Assembly (NCBI GenBank): GCA_034440635.1
Contig: JAOTON010001136.1
Span: forward strand, 62,001 to 126,000
Direction: 5' to 3'
Source: Lepas anatifera
Lineage: Eukaryota > Arthropoda > Thecostraca > Lepadidae
DNA: 64,000 bases
The translations under genes and the position numbers were made by a program. This document shows positions 11,208-22,752 of this stretch, one piece after another; the first letter of the stretch is position 1; the number at the start of each line of letters is the position of its first letter. The notes below the pieces were generated by a model. The model was not told where the DNA came from. It did not search any database and was given only the letters and a program-made list of their open reading frames with translations.

Positions 11208-11445
11208 TTAACACGCGCAGTGGAGTGGGCCCTGAAATGCCCCATCCCTTATTTTTCCAAGGTGGCTGGAGAACCGTTCGCATCCGGAAAACGCTTCTTG
11301 GTTAAATTTGAGAAAATTTATGAGTGCGTCAACTGGCGGAATAAGTTTGAAAATTGTTATAGAGCTTTTTACTTAATAGGCTTTTAAAATCAGACATCGG
11401 ACATCAGGGGACTTTATCGGACCCCTTCCACTGCGCGTGTTAAAA
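11208..11445. mobile_element. Miniature TTAA element with CACGCGCA ends
   Basis: TTAACACGCGCAGTGGA on the left is mirrored by TCCACTGCGCGTGTTAA on the right. The element is about 230 bp and non-coding. The outer eight bases CACGCGCA match family A, but the interior is unrelated and has no AGGTCA load, so the pair may use the same transposase. Confidence 0.75.
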
Positions 11446-11452
11446 GAATATC

Positions 11453-11455
<3 letters not shown>

Positions 11456-11521
<66 letters not shown>
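11456..11521. repeat. (AT)n microsatellite
   Basis: About 33 uninterrupted AT dinucleotides, immediately 3' of a miniature TTAA element. Confidence 0.95.
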
Positions 11522-11522
<1 letters not shown>

Positions 11523-12365
11523 CTTTTACTTTCTTCTTCGGTCACAACGTGTGTCCTCTCTGATAATGAACCCCTGTTGATTCTGCAATATTATGTTATT
11601 GAGTGTGACCATTATTTTTGTGGGCGAGGTGGGCACCGTAAGAACATATGTATTAGGCCATGTTGTGATCACCACTTTTTCACAGGGTCTTTGATTACCG
11701 GGTGTTTTCTAATGTATTGATGGCCGCTGATCACGATTTTCTGGTCGAAAATTTCGAATTCGAAAAATATTTGCCCGCGCAAGCCGTTTGAAATTCTTCC
11801 GGTTTGCCAAAATTTCGATGTTTTCATATCCCACGGACAATAAAATGCAACTAATGTATTGAAAGGGCCCCAGAACTTTAAAACCGTTGAATCTGAACAA
11901 TTTGAAACCTTTTTGACTCCTTGAAATATATATTTACCCGAAAAAGTACCTTGGAAAGACAGGGATGTGTGAGCTTAAAAGATGATAATAGATGGCGCGC
12001 ATGACGCAGCCGTCAATCAGTGTCCCGCTACGTCGCTTATGACAAGAAGCTATTAGCCAAAGGAGCTGGAAATAGGATTTGAGCCTATTATGAATTCGAT
12101 GAATGAATATTTACCTTCACAAGATGATCTAGATTTCTCTCGCTTGCAGTTTTAAATATTATTGGTAATGGTTGCTTTCAAAGCAGATCAAATTAAGATC
12201 AGCCAGCCATATATAGATAAGGTATCTAGGCATGTAGTCACTGCGGATCAATTTCAAGTATTAAAATGTATGCAAGAGTCAGTCGATTATATTTAGATTA
12301 GTCTTGCTATCACTAGCAGGGAGAATACCGTATTTCGGGAAAAATGAAGCTACACGACACCCAGC

Positions 12366-12617
12366 TTGCCGTCAATACATGCCGTTGTCGGTCGAATTGT
12401 GATGCTACGGCTTGAAGAGATGGAGGCCAGGGAAGTGGACGAATTTCATGTTTCAATAGCTTCAATATTCGAACCGACCGCTGATGAAGTTACCGAGACT
12501 TACAGAAGAGCATCTATGCCAGGAAGAAACAGGTACAAAGTTCGCTGTGAAATAAGGAAGCATTATAATTTGAGGGAAGCGATCAGAAGGCGCCTACAAA
12601 ACATGAAGATATTGTAA
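12366..12617 (+). pseudogene. Short ORF in left palindrome arm (twin at 13291-13656)
   Basis: The frame contains VDEFHVSIASIFEPTADEVT and ends RRLQNMKIL. The inverted twin on the minus strand, 13291-13656, has the same ending and a longer 5' part. I counted about 13 amino-acid changes against about 5 silent ones between the twins over the shared region, so the frame is probably not under selection. No known domain. Confidence 0.35.
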
Positions 12618-13290
12618 GCATGGACACAGCATGACAACATTGTTTGACATATCAAACAGAGCTCTACCATCAAAGGTATCGGCAAACAGAACATTTCTGG
12701 AAAACCAGCGAGGAGCACAGAGGTTGTATATTGGTGGCTTGGATGCAGTTGTGACAGACCATTGGAGACGGCAGCAGCTGAGGCTAGCCACTGCTGCTGT
12801 CGTTGTGGCTACCAGGAGTTCTCCGGATGTTGCTTTCTGACGGAGCCGAAGCTGCGTCAGAACGCAACGGAACCATTGACAGCGACCGCTGGTGGTATAT
12901 GCAGCAGCGAGCCGCCTATTTGTAGCATCACACCAGCTGCTGACAGACGCCGCACGCGAACAGGCTCTGGCAGGCATAAATCAATCTCGGAAAGAAAACT
13001 TATTTCTAAATGTTACACGGAAGTCGTTTATAGACTTGTCAGGGTGATTGTCATATTATTGTGCTCGAATACGGACGAGCCGGTCTCCCGATCAAGCCTT
13101 ATTGGCGGCAGCAGCAGTGGCTTGCCGCAGCTGCTGCCGTCTCCAATGGTCCGTAACGACTGCATCCAAGCCAACAATATACAACCTCTGTGCTTCTCGC
13201 TGGTCTTCCGGAAATGTTCTGTTTGCCGATGCCTTTGATGGTAAAGCTCTGCTTTATATGTCAAACAATGTTGTCATACTTTGTCCATGC

Positions 13291-13656
13291 TTACAATATC
13301 TTCATGTTTTGTAGGCGCATTCTGATCGCTTCCTTCAGTTTACAATGGTTCCTTATTTCACAGCGAACTTTGTACTTGTTTCTTGCTGGCACAGATGCTC
13401 TTCTGTAAGCCTCGGTAACTTCATCGGCGGTCGGTTCGAATATTGAAGCTATTGAAACGTGAAATTCGTCCACTTTCCTGACCTCCATCTCTTCAAGCCG
13501 CAGCATCATAATGTGACCGACAACGTCAGCTCCAATCGAGAGCTGGTTAAGCGGCAGCATGCATGATATGCATGTTAAGCGGCTTGACGGCTGCGCTAGG
13601 TGTGGTGTAGCTTCATTTTTCCCGAAATGCGGTATTCTCCTTGCTAGTGATAGCAA
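13291..13656 (-). pseudogene. Short ORF in right palindrome arm (twin of 12366-12617)
   Basis: Inverted copy of the left-arm frame, open for 121 codons. It shares FHVSIASIFEPTADEV and the end RLQNMKIL with its twin. The function is unknown. It may be a relic of a transposon gene. Confidence 0.35.
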
Positions 13657-14311
13657 GACTAATCTAAATATAATCGACTGGCTCTTGCATACATTTTAAT
13701 ACTTGAAATTGATCCGTAGTGACTACATGCCCAGATACCTAATCTATATATGGCTGGATGATCTTAATTGGACCTGCTTTGAAAGCAGCCATTACCAAAA
13801 ATATTTAAAACTGCAAGCGAGAGAAATCTAGATCATCTTGTGAAGGTAAATGTTCATTCATCGAATTAAAAATAGGCTCAAATCCTATATCCAGCTCCTT
13901 TGGCTAATAACTTCTTGATATAAGCGACGTAGCGGGACACTGATTGACGGCTGCGTCATGCGCGCCATCTATTATCATCTTTTTAAGCTCAAACATCCCT
14001 GTCTTTCCAAGGTACTTTTTCGGGTAAATATATATTTCAAGGAGTCAAAAAAGGTTTCAAATTGTTCAGATTCAATGGTTTTAAAGTTCTGGGGCCTTTT
14101 CAATGCATCAGTTGCCTTTTATTGTCCGTGAGATATGAAAACATCAAAATTTTGGCAAACCGGAAGAATTTCAAACGGCTTGCGCGGGCAAATATTTTTC
14201 GAATTCAAAATTTTCGACCAGAAAATCGTGATCAGCGGCCATCAATACATTAGAAAACACCCGGTAATCAAAGACCCTGTGAAAAAGTGGTGATCACGAC
14301 ATGGCCTAATA

Positions 14312-15118
14312 TGTATATACCTACATATCACCGTTGGATTCATCATCGGGAGCAGAGCTGTATATATTTGTAAAGTTTTGAAGTGCGTTTCCGGGATAAC
14401 ATATCACATATGTCTGTGCTGGGGAAGGGTAGAGGGCAAAGATGACTATTACGGTGCAGGTATGCGAAGGGAAATGGGACAGGGATGTGTGCTGTAAACG
14501 TGACCTTCTGTCGGATATAGTTGTGTAATATCGGCAACGGAGAAGCGTTTTTTCTCCCTTTTAACTGGGTGACCATCCACGTGTCTGCAATCTCCCCGAC
14601 ATGGATTAGGCTGTAAATAGCGTATATACCTACCAAAAATGGAATGAGATGCAAGCTAACACGATATCACATGCTGAACTCGACCACCCATGGAGCAGGA
14701 GAGTTTAGCAAGAAACCCCTATTCTAAGTTGTACGGAGTGCGTAACGTTGTTTTATTGTGAGCTATACATATGAGTAATCAGGTCTCTTTCCAGGTCATG
14801 GAATAGACTAGTGGTGGATACAAGGGGGCCTAGAGGGGCTCAAGCCCCCCAAATGTATCGGTGCCTATAGTTAATACATAGGCGGAGACTGATCCAAGGT
14901 AATAGTGTGGGAGGCTCGAGTCCCTAGCTTCCCCACCCCGGAATGAACTCCTGGATACGCTACTGGCAAATGCCTGTGTTTTGTCTTACACGGCTAATTA
15001 TGTGACCTGGCTGCAGATAATCAAAATACCTATCGCAAACATTTTCGTAGGAACGGGGGGGTGGGGGCTTTGGCCCCTCCCATAATGTTCAAGGTTATCT
15101 TAACCATTTATCCTGTGG
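14312..15118. other. Mostly unrecognised; hAT-like ends at about 14811-14965
   Basis: TAGTGGTGGATACAAGGGGG at 14811 and the inverse CCTGGATACGCTACTG near 14963 could be the ends of a small hAT-like element of about 155 bp, but no target duplication is visible. The rest shows nothing I can name. Confidence 0.35.
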
Positions 15119-15268
15119 CAGTGGTGAATCCAGTGCTTCATTGTGGGGGGAGGGGGATCAAGCCTCCTCCACCATTGCCTCGGACCAGCCTCTGCCTATG
15201 CATTGACTATAGGCACTCTGACATTTCGAGGGCTTGAGCCTCTTAGCACATTCTTGTATCCGCCACTG
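15119..15268. mobile_element. Small hAT-like MITE, 150 bp
   Basis: Starts CAGTGGTGAATCCAG and ends CTTGTATCCGCCACTG, an imperfect terminal inverted repeat of the CAGTGGCGGATC type. The flanking 8-mers TCCTGTGG and CCGTGTGG agree at six of eight positions, as for an old hAT target duplication. No coding capacity. Confidence 0.5.
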
Positions 15269-15463
15269 CCGTGTGGCGTCGACTGGAAGAAACTACTTCA
15301 AAATGCAATTTCCCCCTCCCTCCCTTTCAATATCTGGACGTTCTTATACCTATGCTTACAAATAATCAGATATAGCCAAGTGATCTGCAGACATCTGTAC
15401 TCGATTCAATCTCCACTTCATTCAAACGTATTTCAATCAAAGCAGAACCACGTGCCTCACGGC

Positions 15464-15608
15464 ATAGGCAGATACAGGATATCCGATGGGGAAGGCGGCA
15501 TATTGTTGGGGCGCCATCGACATTTTAGGGAAGCCGTGACCATTTTATAGGGCGCTTAGGGTCAGTTGGGGATGTGGCCCCAACTGACCCCCTGGACCCG
15601 CCTATGCC
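15464..15608. repeat. hAT-terminus-like repeat related to 640-870
   Basis: GGCATAGGCAGATACAGG at the left faces CCTGGACCCGCCTATGCC at the right. The interior words GGGGCGCCATCGACATTT and GCCGTGACCATTT match the 690-760 region. No duplicated flank. Confidence 0.5.
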
Positions 15609-16022
15609 GCGTTGAATGTGAAACTTTAGCGTCTCTGCGTCCTCGGAATGAATGAAATCAAGTCATTTAGCGTCCTTTGATGGGGAACTCTACAGCTAGT
15701 GCAAGGTGTTGTTGATCGGTTCTGATGATGATTTCGTGTTGACGGGTCTGACTTACGTGCTTTCGAAAATTTGGGACGACAGTGCTACCGGTATAAGCTT
15801 TGCAACATCGCTTCGGCTGCGATCCTTGTGGACTTATTGTGTATTTTGCAGCAGTAGCCTTTATCTAAAGGTTTCTACGAGTATCAGGCGCAGCCATAAA
15901 CAGGTAAGATAGATATACAAACTTTTCGCCTTCATTGGTCCTGTCACTGGGCACAGGGGGGGCTGGAACACGCACCTCCTTCACTTTTGAGAGAAGGTAA
16001 GAGTAGAATTTTTCTCTATCAC
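15609..16022. other. No recognised feature
   Basis: Open frame 15706-15912 has no domain. A donor-like CAG|GTAAGA occurs at about 15903, but no exon could be joined to it. Confidence 0.35.
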
Positions 16023-17056
16023 TTCACCCTCGCCCCACCGGGGGGCCATCGATGGCCCCCTAAGGTTTTTCCGGGATAGCAGAAAAACAACGAGGCGCAG
16101 CCCCGCGGCGGTTGAGGGCTCTACCTCTTACTGCATCACTTTCCCACCATCCCTGAAATTTTTACCCCAGGTCACCTAAGGTCAGGTCACCAGGCGAGGT
16201 CAACCAAGGTCACCTCACTTCAACTTTAGAGCTCTGTAAGAGCTACATTTCGAAGTCGATCGATTTGAAACTTCCTACATTTCATGATCCCTCCAGGGTC
16301 TACAAGGTGTATATCCGGGATTTTTTCGATTTCGTGACCTGAGGTCATGTCACGAGGTGACCTCTCCCATTGACAAAGCATGGGGAAAAGCTGTCTTATG
16401 ATCTTAAAGTCACAAAAACGATTGAAAATGCTCGGCTTCATCAGAAAAGCGTTCTTGGACACCCTTTCACGGATTCCAGGGGCCATATTTTCCCTTTGAC
16501 CTCTCCAAGGTCATCCAAGGTAACCAGGGGTCAAAAACAGTATTTTGACAATAACTTTTGACCTATATAAACTAGAGCGCTGAATCAAACACCATCGTGT
16601 ATGTCTCGTCACTAGCTTTCGTTTGATATACGGCAAGGTCACTTTCTGACCTTTAGTGACCTCAGGTCATCCTAGGTCACGAGGTGACCTCTGGAGGTCA
16701 AACCACTGGCGGGAGGTCATTGCGTTCCACATAGCGGGAAAAGAATTGAGATTTTCATATCCAATGTACTTTACCACATCTCAATAGCTCTAATGGCACA
16801 AGAGTTATGCCCAGTTTGTATAAACATTGCATATTTGAGTGAAAATAGCCGATATTGACCTAATTTGACCTCTGGAAGTCAAATCATTGACCTGAGCGCT
16901 AAAACATGCTAAGTAATTTCTTACTGAATTCACGCGAGCCTTCTAATGCACTTTACAGATTTGCGCTAACACCTATACTTTCGGAGTTAGAGGGGGGCCA
17001 TCGATGGCCCCCCGTGGCGCGAAGGTGGCGCTGGACCCCGGTGGGGCGCGGGTTAA
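16023..17056. mobile_element. TTAA-flanked non-autonomous element, family B, copy 2
   Basis: Same ends and interior as 5819-6847. The left target reads TTCA (one base from TTAA) and the right reads TTAA at 17053. The CCATCGATGG palindromes near both ends and the dense AGGTCA/TGACCT motifs are kept. Confidence 0.75.
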
Positions 17057-17079
17057 GGGATTTCCTATTGATCCCCCAT

Positions 17080-17535
17080 TAGTGTCCCGGCAGGGGCCCT
17101 AACAGCTTTTCAGCTGGGGCTCACCAAGATCCCGGTAGGGGCCCACCCGAAACTCGGCTGAGGGCCTACCAGCTTTCCGGCAGAGGCCCTATCTGCTTCC
17201 TTGCTATGAGGCTGACCGATAGGATCCCAACAGGTTCGTAGCACAGGCCTCAGTCAGTGTTCCGGCTTGGCCCCCACAGTCTCCCGGCAGGTGGTCCCAC
17301 CAGTGTCCTGAGGATCCCAATTTGAGGTCATCTCTGCCTCATGAGGTCCCGCATGACTTTTCCGGCTGGAGGGCCCAACCGGATATCCGGCAGGGGGCCT
17401 CAACACCTTCGCAGTTGGTGACAGGGGCCATCGTCAGTTTTTGGGAGCGGGACTACTGCTGTCCCGGTAAAGGTTCCCCATATGTTTCAAAACAGACCTG
17501 GCATACTACATCAGCCTCTCCTTAACTAGCTGTTG
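17080..17535. repeat. Degenerate minisatellite on CCGGCAGGGGCCC words
   Basis: Words such as TCCCGGCAGGGGCCCT, TTTCCGGCAGAGGCCCT and CCGGCAGGGGGCCT recur at roughly 30-bp spacing with heavy divergence. No coding signal. Confidence 0.5.
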
Positions 17536-17734
17536 GCCCCACCGGACTTCCGGCTGTCGATAAGTAATGATAATAATGGTTGGGGCTCAACGACGCACCA
17601 GCTTCAAAGATCACAGATGTCGCCAACTTTCAACCAGCCGGGATATAAAATTGAGGATCAGGCTGCATTTATTCACTCTGGCTTTATTGCTCTGACTGGC
17701 TTTATGTCTAGAATCCTGGCTCTGTAGTGCACCG

Positions 17735-20005
17735 CCACAGCTTCCTCCGTACGAATCCGCCTACGACAAGCAGGCTTTGCTTTACAGGGTCGCGACGCGT
17801 CTACTTAAAGTAAACTCGCACGTCTACTTCCCATTCAATGGATCCGCCCATGGCCCAAAATCCATGCCCTGGATGCACCATTTCCCAAAACCCATGCCAG
17901 AACCATCTATGCATCGCACCACAGCTCTCCTTAATCCGCTTGTGACAGATATGCCGTATTTTTACATGGTCTGTTTACTTCCCCGCCCTGGACGCGCCCA
18001 TGACCAGTTATCTGACCTGGATGAGCCTACGCTGGAGATTCCTTGAGTGCAATGCAACTCTGTTGGATCCGTCTATGACACATTTGCTTTGTTTTACAGG
18101 GTTTGATGTACCTACTTTCTTTGCCCGAGATCCCCCATGGCCTTAATCCCCTGCCCTGGCTGTGCATATGCCAGATGCACTGCATCCCTCCTGAGTCAGA
18201 TATGCTTTCTTTTAAAGGGTCCCACCTACCTCCCTCCCCTGGATCCTCCCTTGACATAAATATATGCCTTGCATCCGCCCATGGCATAAATCGCCTGCCC
18301 TGGATGCACCTATGCCAGGAATCCCTTGCTCTGTAGAGCACTGCAAACCTCCTGAATCCGCCTATGACAGGCATGGTTTCTTTTACAGGAGCCCGCTTAC
18401 TTCCCTCCCCTGGATCCGCCCATGGCCTACATCCCCTACCCTGGATGTGCCTATGCCAGGGATCCCTTGTTCTTGAGCACTACAGCCCTCCTGAATCCGC
18501 CTATGACAGGTATGCTTTCTCTTACAGGAGCCCGCCTACTTCCCTCCCTGGATCCGCCCATGGCCTAAATCCCTTAGGTACCATGGATGTGCCTATGCCA
18601 GGGATCCCTTATTATGTAATGCACTGCAACCCTCCTTAATCCGTCTATGACAGGAATGGTGTCTTTTACAGTGATCTGCATACTTCCCTTCCCTGGATCC
18701 GCCCATGGCCTAAATCAGCTACCCTGCACGTGCCTATTCCAGGGGTCCCTTGTTCTATAATGCACTGCAACTGTCCTGAATCCGCCTATGACAGGTATGG
18801 TTTCTTTTACAGGAGCCCGCCTCCTTCCCTCCCCTGGATCCGCCCATGGCCTAAACACCCTACCCTGGATGCGCCTATGCCAGGGGTCCCTTGTTATATA
18901 ATGCACTGCAGCCCTCCTGAATTCGCCTGACAGGTATGGTTTCTTTTACAGGAGCCCGCCTCCTTCCCTTCCCTGGATCCGTCCATGGCCTACATCCCCT
19001 ACCCTGGATGTGCCTATGCCAGGAATCCCTTGTTCTGTAGAGCACTACAACCCTCCTGAATCCGCCTATGACAGGTATGCTTTCTCTTACAGGAGCCCGC
19101 CTATTTCCCTCCCCTGGATCCGCCCATGACCTAAATCCCTTACCATGGATGTGCCTATACCAGGGATAACTTATTATGTAATGCACTGCAACCCTCCTCA
19201 ATCCGTCTATGACAGGAATGGTTTATTTACAGTGATCCGCCTACTTCCCTTCCCTGGATCCGCCCATGGCCTAAATACCGTACCCTGGATGTGCCTATGC
19301 CAGGGATCCCTTATTATGTAATGCATTGCAACCCCTCAATCCGTCTATGACAGGAATGGTGTCTTTTACAGTGATCTGCATACTTCCCTTCCCTGGATCC
19401 GCCCATGGCCTAAATCTCCTACCCTGCACGTGCCTATTCCAGGGGTCCCTTGTTATATAATGCACTGCAGCCCTCCTGAATTCGCCTGACAGGTATGGTT
19501 TCTTTTACAGGAGCCCGCCTCCTTCCTCCCCTGGATCCGCCCATGGCCTAAACACCCTACCCTGGATGTGCCTATGCCAGGGGTCCCTTGGTCTATAATG
19601 CACTGCAACCCTCCTGAATCCGCCTATGACAGGTATGGTTTCTTTTACAGGAGCCCGCCTCCTTCCCTCCCCTGGATCCGCCCATGGCCTAAATCCCCTA
19701 GCCTGGGTGTGCCTATGCCAGCAATCCCTTGCTCTGTAAAGCACAGTAACCCTTCTGAATCCACCTGTGACCGGAATGCATTGTTTTACAGGAACCCACC
19801 TAATTCCCTCCCCTGGATCCGCTTATGGCCTAAATCCCCTTCTCTAGGTCCGCCTACGCCAGTAATGCCCTGCTCCGAAGTGCGCCCAACATTTTTCTTC
19901 CTGTATCCGCCTATGACACATGCTTTATTTTGCTGAGTCCCGTCTTCTACCCTTCCCTGGATCTGCCCATGGCCTGAGTCCACTTCCCTGGGTACGCCCA
20001 TGCAG
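17735..20005 (+). repeat. Satellite array, monomer about 140 bp
   Basis: The core GGATCCGCCCATGGCC recurs every 136-149 bp from about 18413 to 19816, with more diverged units before it; in all about 16 units. Each unit also carries AATCCGCCTATGACAGG, a TTTCTTTTACAGGAGCCCGC block and TGCCTATGCCAGGGATCCC. Variant blocks near 18591 and 19299 repeat at about 708 bp, or five monomers, a hint of higher-order structure. The repeated CGGATCC/ATAGGCGG words match hAT-like termini elsewhere in the window. Open frames across it are by-products. Confidence 0.9.
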
Positions 20006-20253
20006 GGGTGACGCCACGGAATTTTTGGAGGGGGGACAGACCCGGTCTGGTACTGACCGGGGGAGGCGAACTTTAACAGGGGGTGTCGCGTCTCCCCCGT
20101 CCCCCCCCGCTTTCGGCGCCCATACCAAGAATCCTTCGCGCAAGCTTCTCATGGGGGAGATCCCGGGAATCTGGGGAAATTTAGAAATCTTGGGAATTTT
20201 TTGGCTCAAGACAGAACCCAATGTCGCTATCTGGCAAAGGTGAGACGTCTCCC
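20006..20253. other. No recognised gene; G-run-rich junction
   Basis: G/C runs follow the satellite. The stretch at 20200-20270 resembles, inverted, sequence near 9270-9330 (CTATCTGGCAAAG, GAGACGTCT), so it is also repeat-derived. Confidence 0.35.
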
Positions 20254-20467
20254 CTAGCAGTACCGGTGGAATTGCCTCATTAGCATCCTTGCTTGCTGTT
20301 TTTTTAGTCTATAGGCGTGTCCTCTTGTTCCGTAGCTTGAATCATGTAGCTTCACTAGGCCTTCAGCTTTGATTTTGCCAGTAACAAGCTTGTAAATACT
20401 GATCATGTCACCATGTATTCTACGGTACTTCAGACTTGGCATCTTGGGCTGTTTCAGTCTATCGTGG
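20254..20467 (-). pseudogene. LINE ORF2 C-terminal part, downstream of an insertion
   Basis: The minus strand reads DRLKQPKMPSLKYRR then GDMISIYKLVTG, the typical LPSLxYRRxRGDMIxxYK motif of CR1/Jockey-like LINE C-termini. It is cut at its upstream side by the 5.7-kb transposon. The upstream part resumes at 26174. Joining the two across one target copy gives an uninterrupted LSYHDRLKQ. Confidence 0.75.
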
Positions 20468-20599
20468 CCAGTCTGCAGAACGTGGCAGGCGACTCGACGA
20501 GGCGCTTGGGGCAGCTCAAAGCCTGCCCCAATTGGGGCAGAAATTTGGATGCTGGGGCAGACTCCTCCAACGGGGGGGGTATTTTTACCGATACATGTT

Positions 20600-21310
20600 T
20601 TATCTACTCCATTTTAAACGTAACACCCAGAAATGAAATAAAGCCGTGCATCCAACTCGCCGACGACAACGCACTCACGACCCTCCACGGACAGCAGCAG
20701 CTATCTAGCATTCATGATGCACGAATTCAAGAATACATTTATTCAAAGGTATATTTACAAGCAGTCTTTTCCCCCAAAGACGTCATTTGCCACTGCTTTC
20801 ACTGCGTATAATCAATACTTTAAAAAATTATTTCAATTGATAACTAAATTCAATAAAGAATAATGTTTTCCAAAGCTAAAGCATTTTTCCCCTTGCATTT
20901 TCTCACATTTGCATGAAAGCATAAAAATTTGGAATATTTTCACAAGACCCAAGCGAAGAAAGATTCCCTTACGCTCTTGTGACGTCACATCACTGACCTG
21001 CATTTTTCTTGGGGGGAGGGGTTGACATGCTTTGCTTATGTGTGGACCAGCCCCCATCGAAGTTAGTTGGCAGCACGGGCTTGATAATTCCTCTGCCCCA
21101 TTGACATCGCATGTTAAAAAGTTCATTTTGGAAGATCTCCAGATCGGAAATTTTTGTGGTCTCCGAAACAAATTACATATCATCTGAAAGCACCATCAAT
21201 TTTCTTTTGGGTTCCGGAGTTGGTTTTACAATGCCCACAAAACCTTCCCACAGGAGAGCAAAAACTGACTCGATGTCGCGACACCACCGACCCTCCCTCC
21301 CCAGCGGGCG
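20600..21310. other. Unassigned interior of the 5.7-kb element
   Basis: AT-rich with no domain-bearing frame. A short G-run occurs near 21010. No transposase motif was seen. Confidence 0.4.
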
Positions 21311-21321
21311 GCCGCACACAC

Positions 21322-21396
21322 GTCACCGTAGCGCAACTGGTAGAGCGCTCGCTTGCCACGCAATAGGTCGCGAGTTCGAAACTGCGTGGGAGCACT
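21322..21396 (+). repeat. tRNA-like segment (A box and weak B box)
   Basis: TAGCGCAACTGG fits the pol III A box (TRGCnnAnYnGG). GAGTTCGAAAC about 45 bases on is a weak B box. The acceptor and T stems do not pair well, so this is not an intact tRNA gene. It may be the head of a tRNA-derived SINE or a tRNA relic. Confidence 0.4.
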
Positions 21397-22310
21397 TTAA
21401 CAAATTGTTTTCAACCATGTCTTGAATCTCAATTGTTTTCACGTGTTATTGTAAACCGATGTTAATCGAAACTTTTTGTTCTTCAGAATATTTCCTTTTC
21501 GTGTTTACTGGGCAGATTTAGCCTCATAGCCAAAATACAAACTCGCCGAGCAGTGCCTTCGGAGCACGGATGGAGATGGAGGGAGGAGGTGGCAGTCAGA
21601 AGCCCCAAGATTTTGGGTCTCCCACAGGGGCGCAGCCAAAGGGGGCACAAGGAGCACATAATCTCATCGATGCCAGAGTGCCCCTTTGATCCCTAGACGG
21701 TGTACCGTTTGGGCTGTGCCGCTCGAAATTTAGTGTCCTCCGCCGTTGAACCTAGATGCAAGTAGACCACATGTAGCAATTGAAACTATTATTAGACAAT
21801 TTACAACTATTTTTGGTCAGCTAGGGAATTCTGTCGCGTTTCATGGTACCCGGGAAGAGTATGGACACCTAATACGCGTCCAGATAATGCCTCATCGTCG
21901 CCAATAATCGTATGGGCGAAGGCATCCTGGTGCCCATTGAGCTCACTTGGTGCACCTGAGCTGGTCAAAGGCATTCTGGTGCCCATTGAGCTCACTTGGT
22001 GCACCTGAGCTGGTCAAAGGCCATATGAACCCTTCTAAAGCCAATTGAGCTACTCTGATGACCCCATATCTGAAGGCCAATGAGCTAGTCTATTCCCTGG
22101 GGAAATTGAGTTGTTCTGGAGGGGGGGGCTCTGATCCACCTCATTGTTGCCCTGAGCTGGTCTTAAATAGATGTGAAATAAAAACACAAGGCCAACTACC
22201 ATCATCTCGGGGGGGGCACTGAGCTATATTCTAGTCCCTGGTTGCACAGCTGGGGGACAGCTGCCTTGTGGGGCTCTGTCACACTAGGTGGTCCCCGGGC
22301 TGGTCTTGAA
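21397..22310. other. No gene; small tandem duplication at about 21920-22020
   Basis: GTGCCCATTGAGCTCACTTG followed by GTGCACCTGAGCTGGTCAAA occurs twice in tandem at about 21930 and 21981, and related GAGCT words continue to 22160. Nothing coding. Confidence 0.5.
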
Positions 22311-22311
22311 T

Positions 22312-22752
22312 AAGAGGAGGAGGAGGAGGAGGAGGAGGAGGAGGGAGGAGGAGGAGGAGGAGGAGGAGGAGGAGGAGGAGGGAGGAGGAGGAGGAGGAGG
22401 AGGAGGAGGAGGAGGAGAGAGGAGAAGGAGGAGGAGGAGGGAGGAGGAGGAGGAGGAGGAGGAGGAGGAGGAGGAGGAGGAGGGAGGAGGAGGAGGAGGG
22501 AGGAGGAGGAGGAGGAGGAGGAGGAGGAGGAGGAGGAGGAGGAGGAGGAGGAGGAGGAGGAGGAGGGAGGAGGAGGAGGAGGAGGGAGGAGGAGGAGGAG
22601 GAGGAGGAGGGGGGAGGAGGAGGAGGAGGAGGAGGAGGGAGGAGGAGGAGGAGGAGGAGGAGGAGGAGGAGGAGGAGGAGGAGGAGGAGGGAGGAGGAGG
22701 AGGAGGAGGAGGAGGAGGAGGAGGAGGAGGAGGAGGAGGAGGAGGAGAGAGA
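22312..22752 (+). repeat. (GGA)n microsatellite, about 440 bp
   Basis: Almost uninterrupted GGA/GAG trinucleotides with occasional GGGA and GAGA breaks. One strand is entirely purine. Long poly-Glu, poly-Arg and poly-Ser/Leu frames on both strands are by-products. Confidence 0.97.

Larger units (their letters stand above)
11651..14311. repeat. 2.66-kb near-palindrome with arms of about 1.15 kb
   Basis: The left arm (about 11651-12802) and right arm (about 13105-14311) are reverse complements with small indels, around a spacer of about 300 bp. Outer borders are TATTAGGCCATG and CATGGCCTAATA, and a TA may flank both. Arms of this length fit a foldback-type DNA transposon or an inverted duplication. 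The divergence between arms shows the event is not recent. Confidence 0.8.

Noticed and set aside
17735..20005. CRISPR-like array
   Set aside because: Units are contiguous and similar over their whole length of about 140 bp, with no unique spacers; the DNA is eukaryotic.
21322..21396. Functional tRNA-Gly (GCC) gene
   Set aside because: Acceptor and T-stem pairing fail and the B box is poor.
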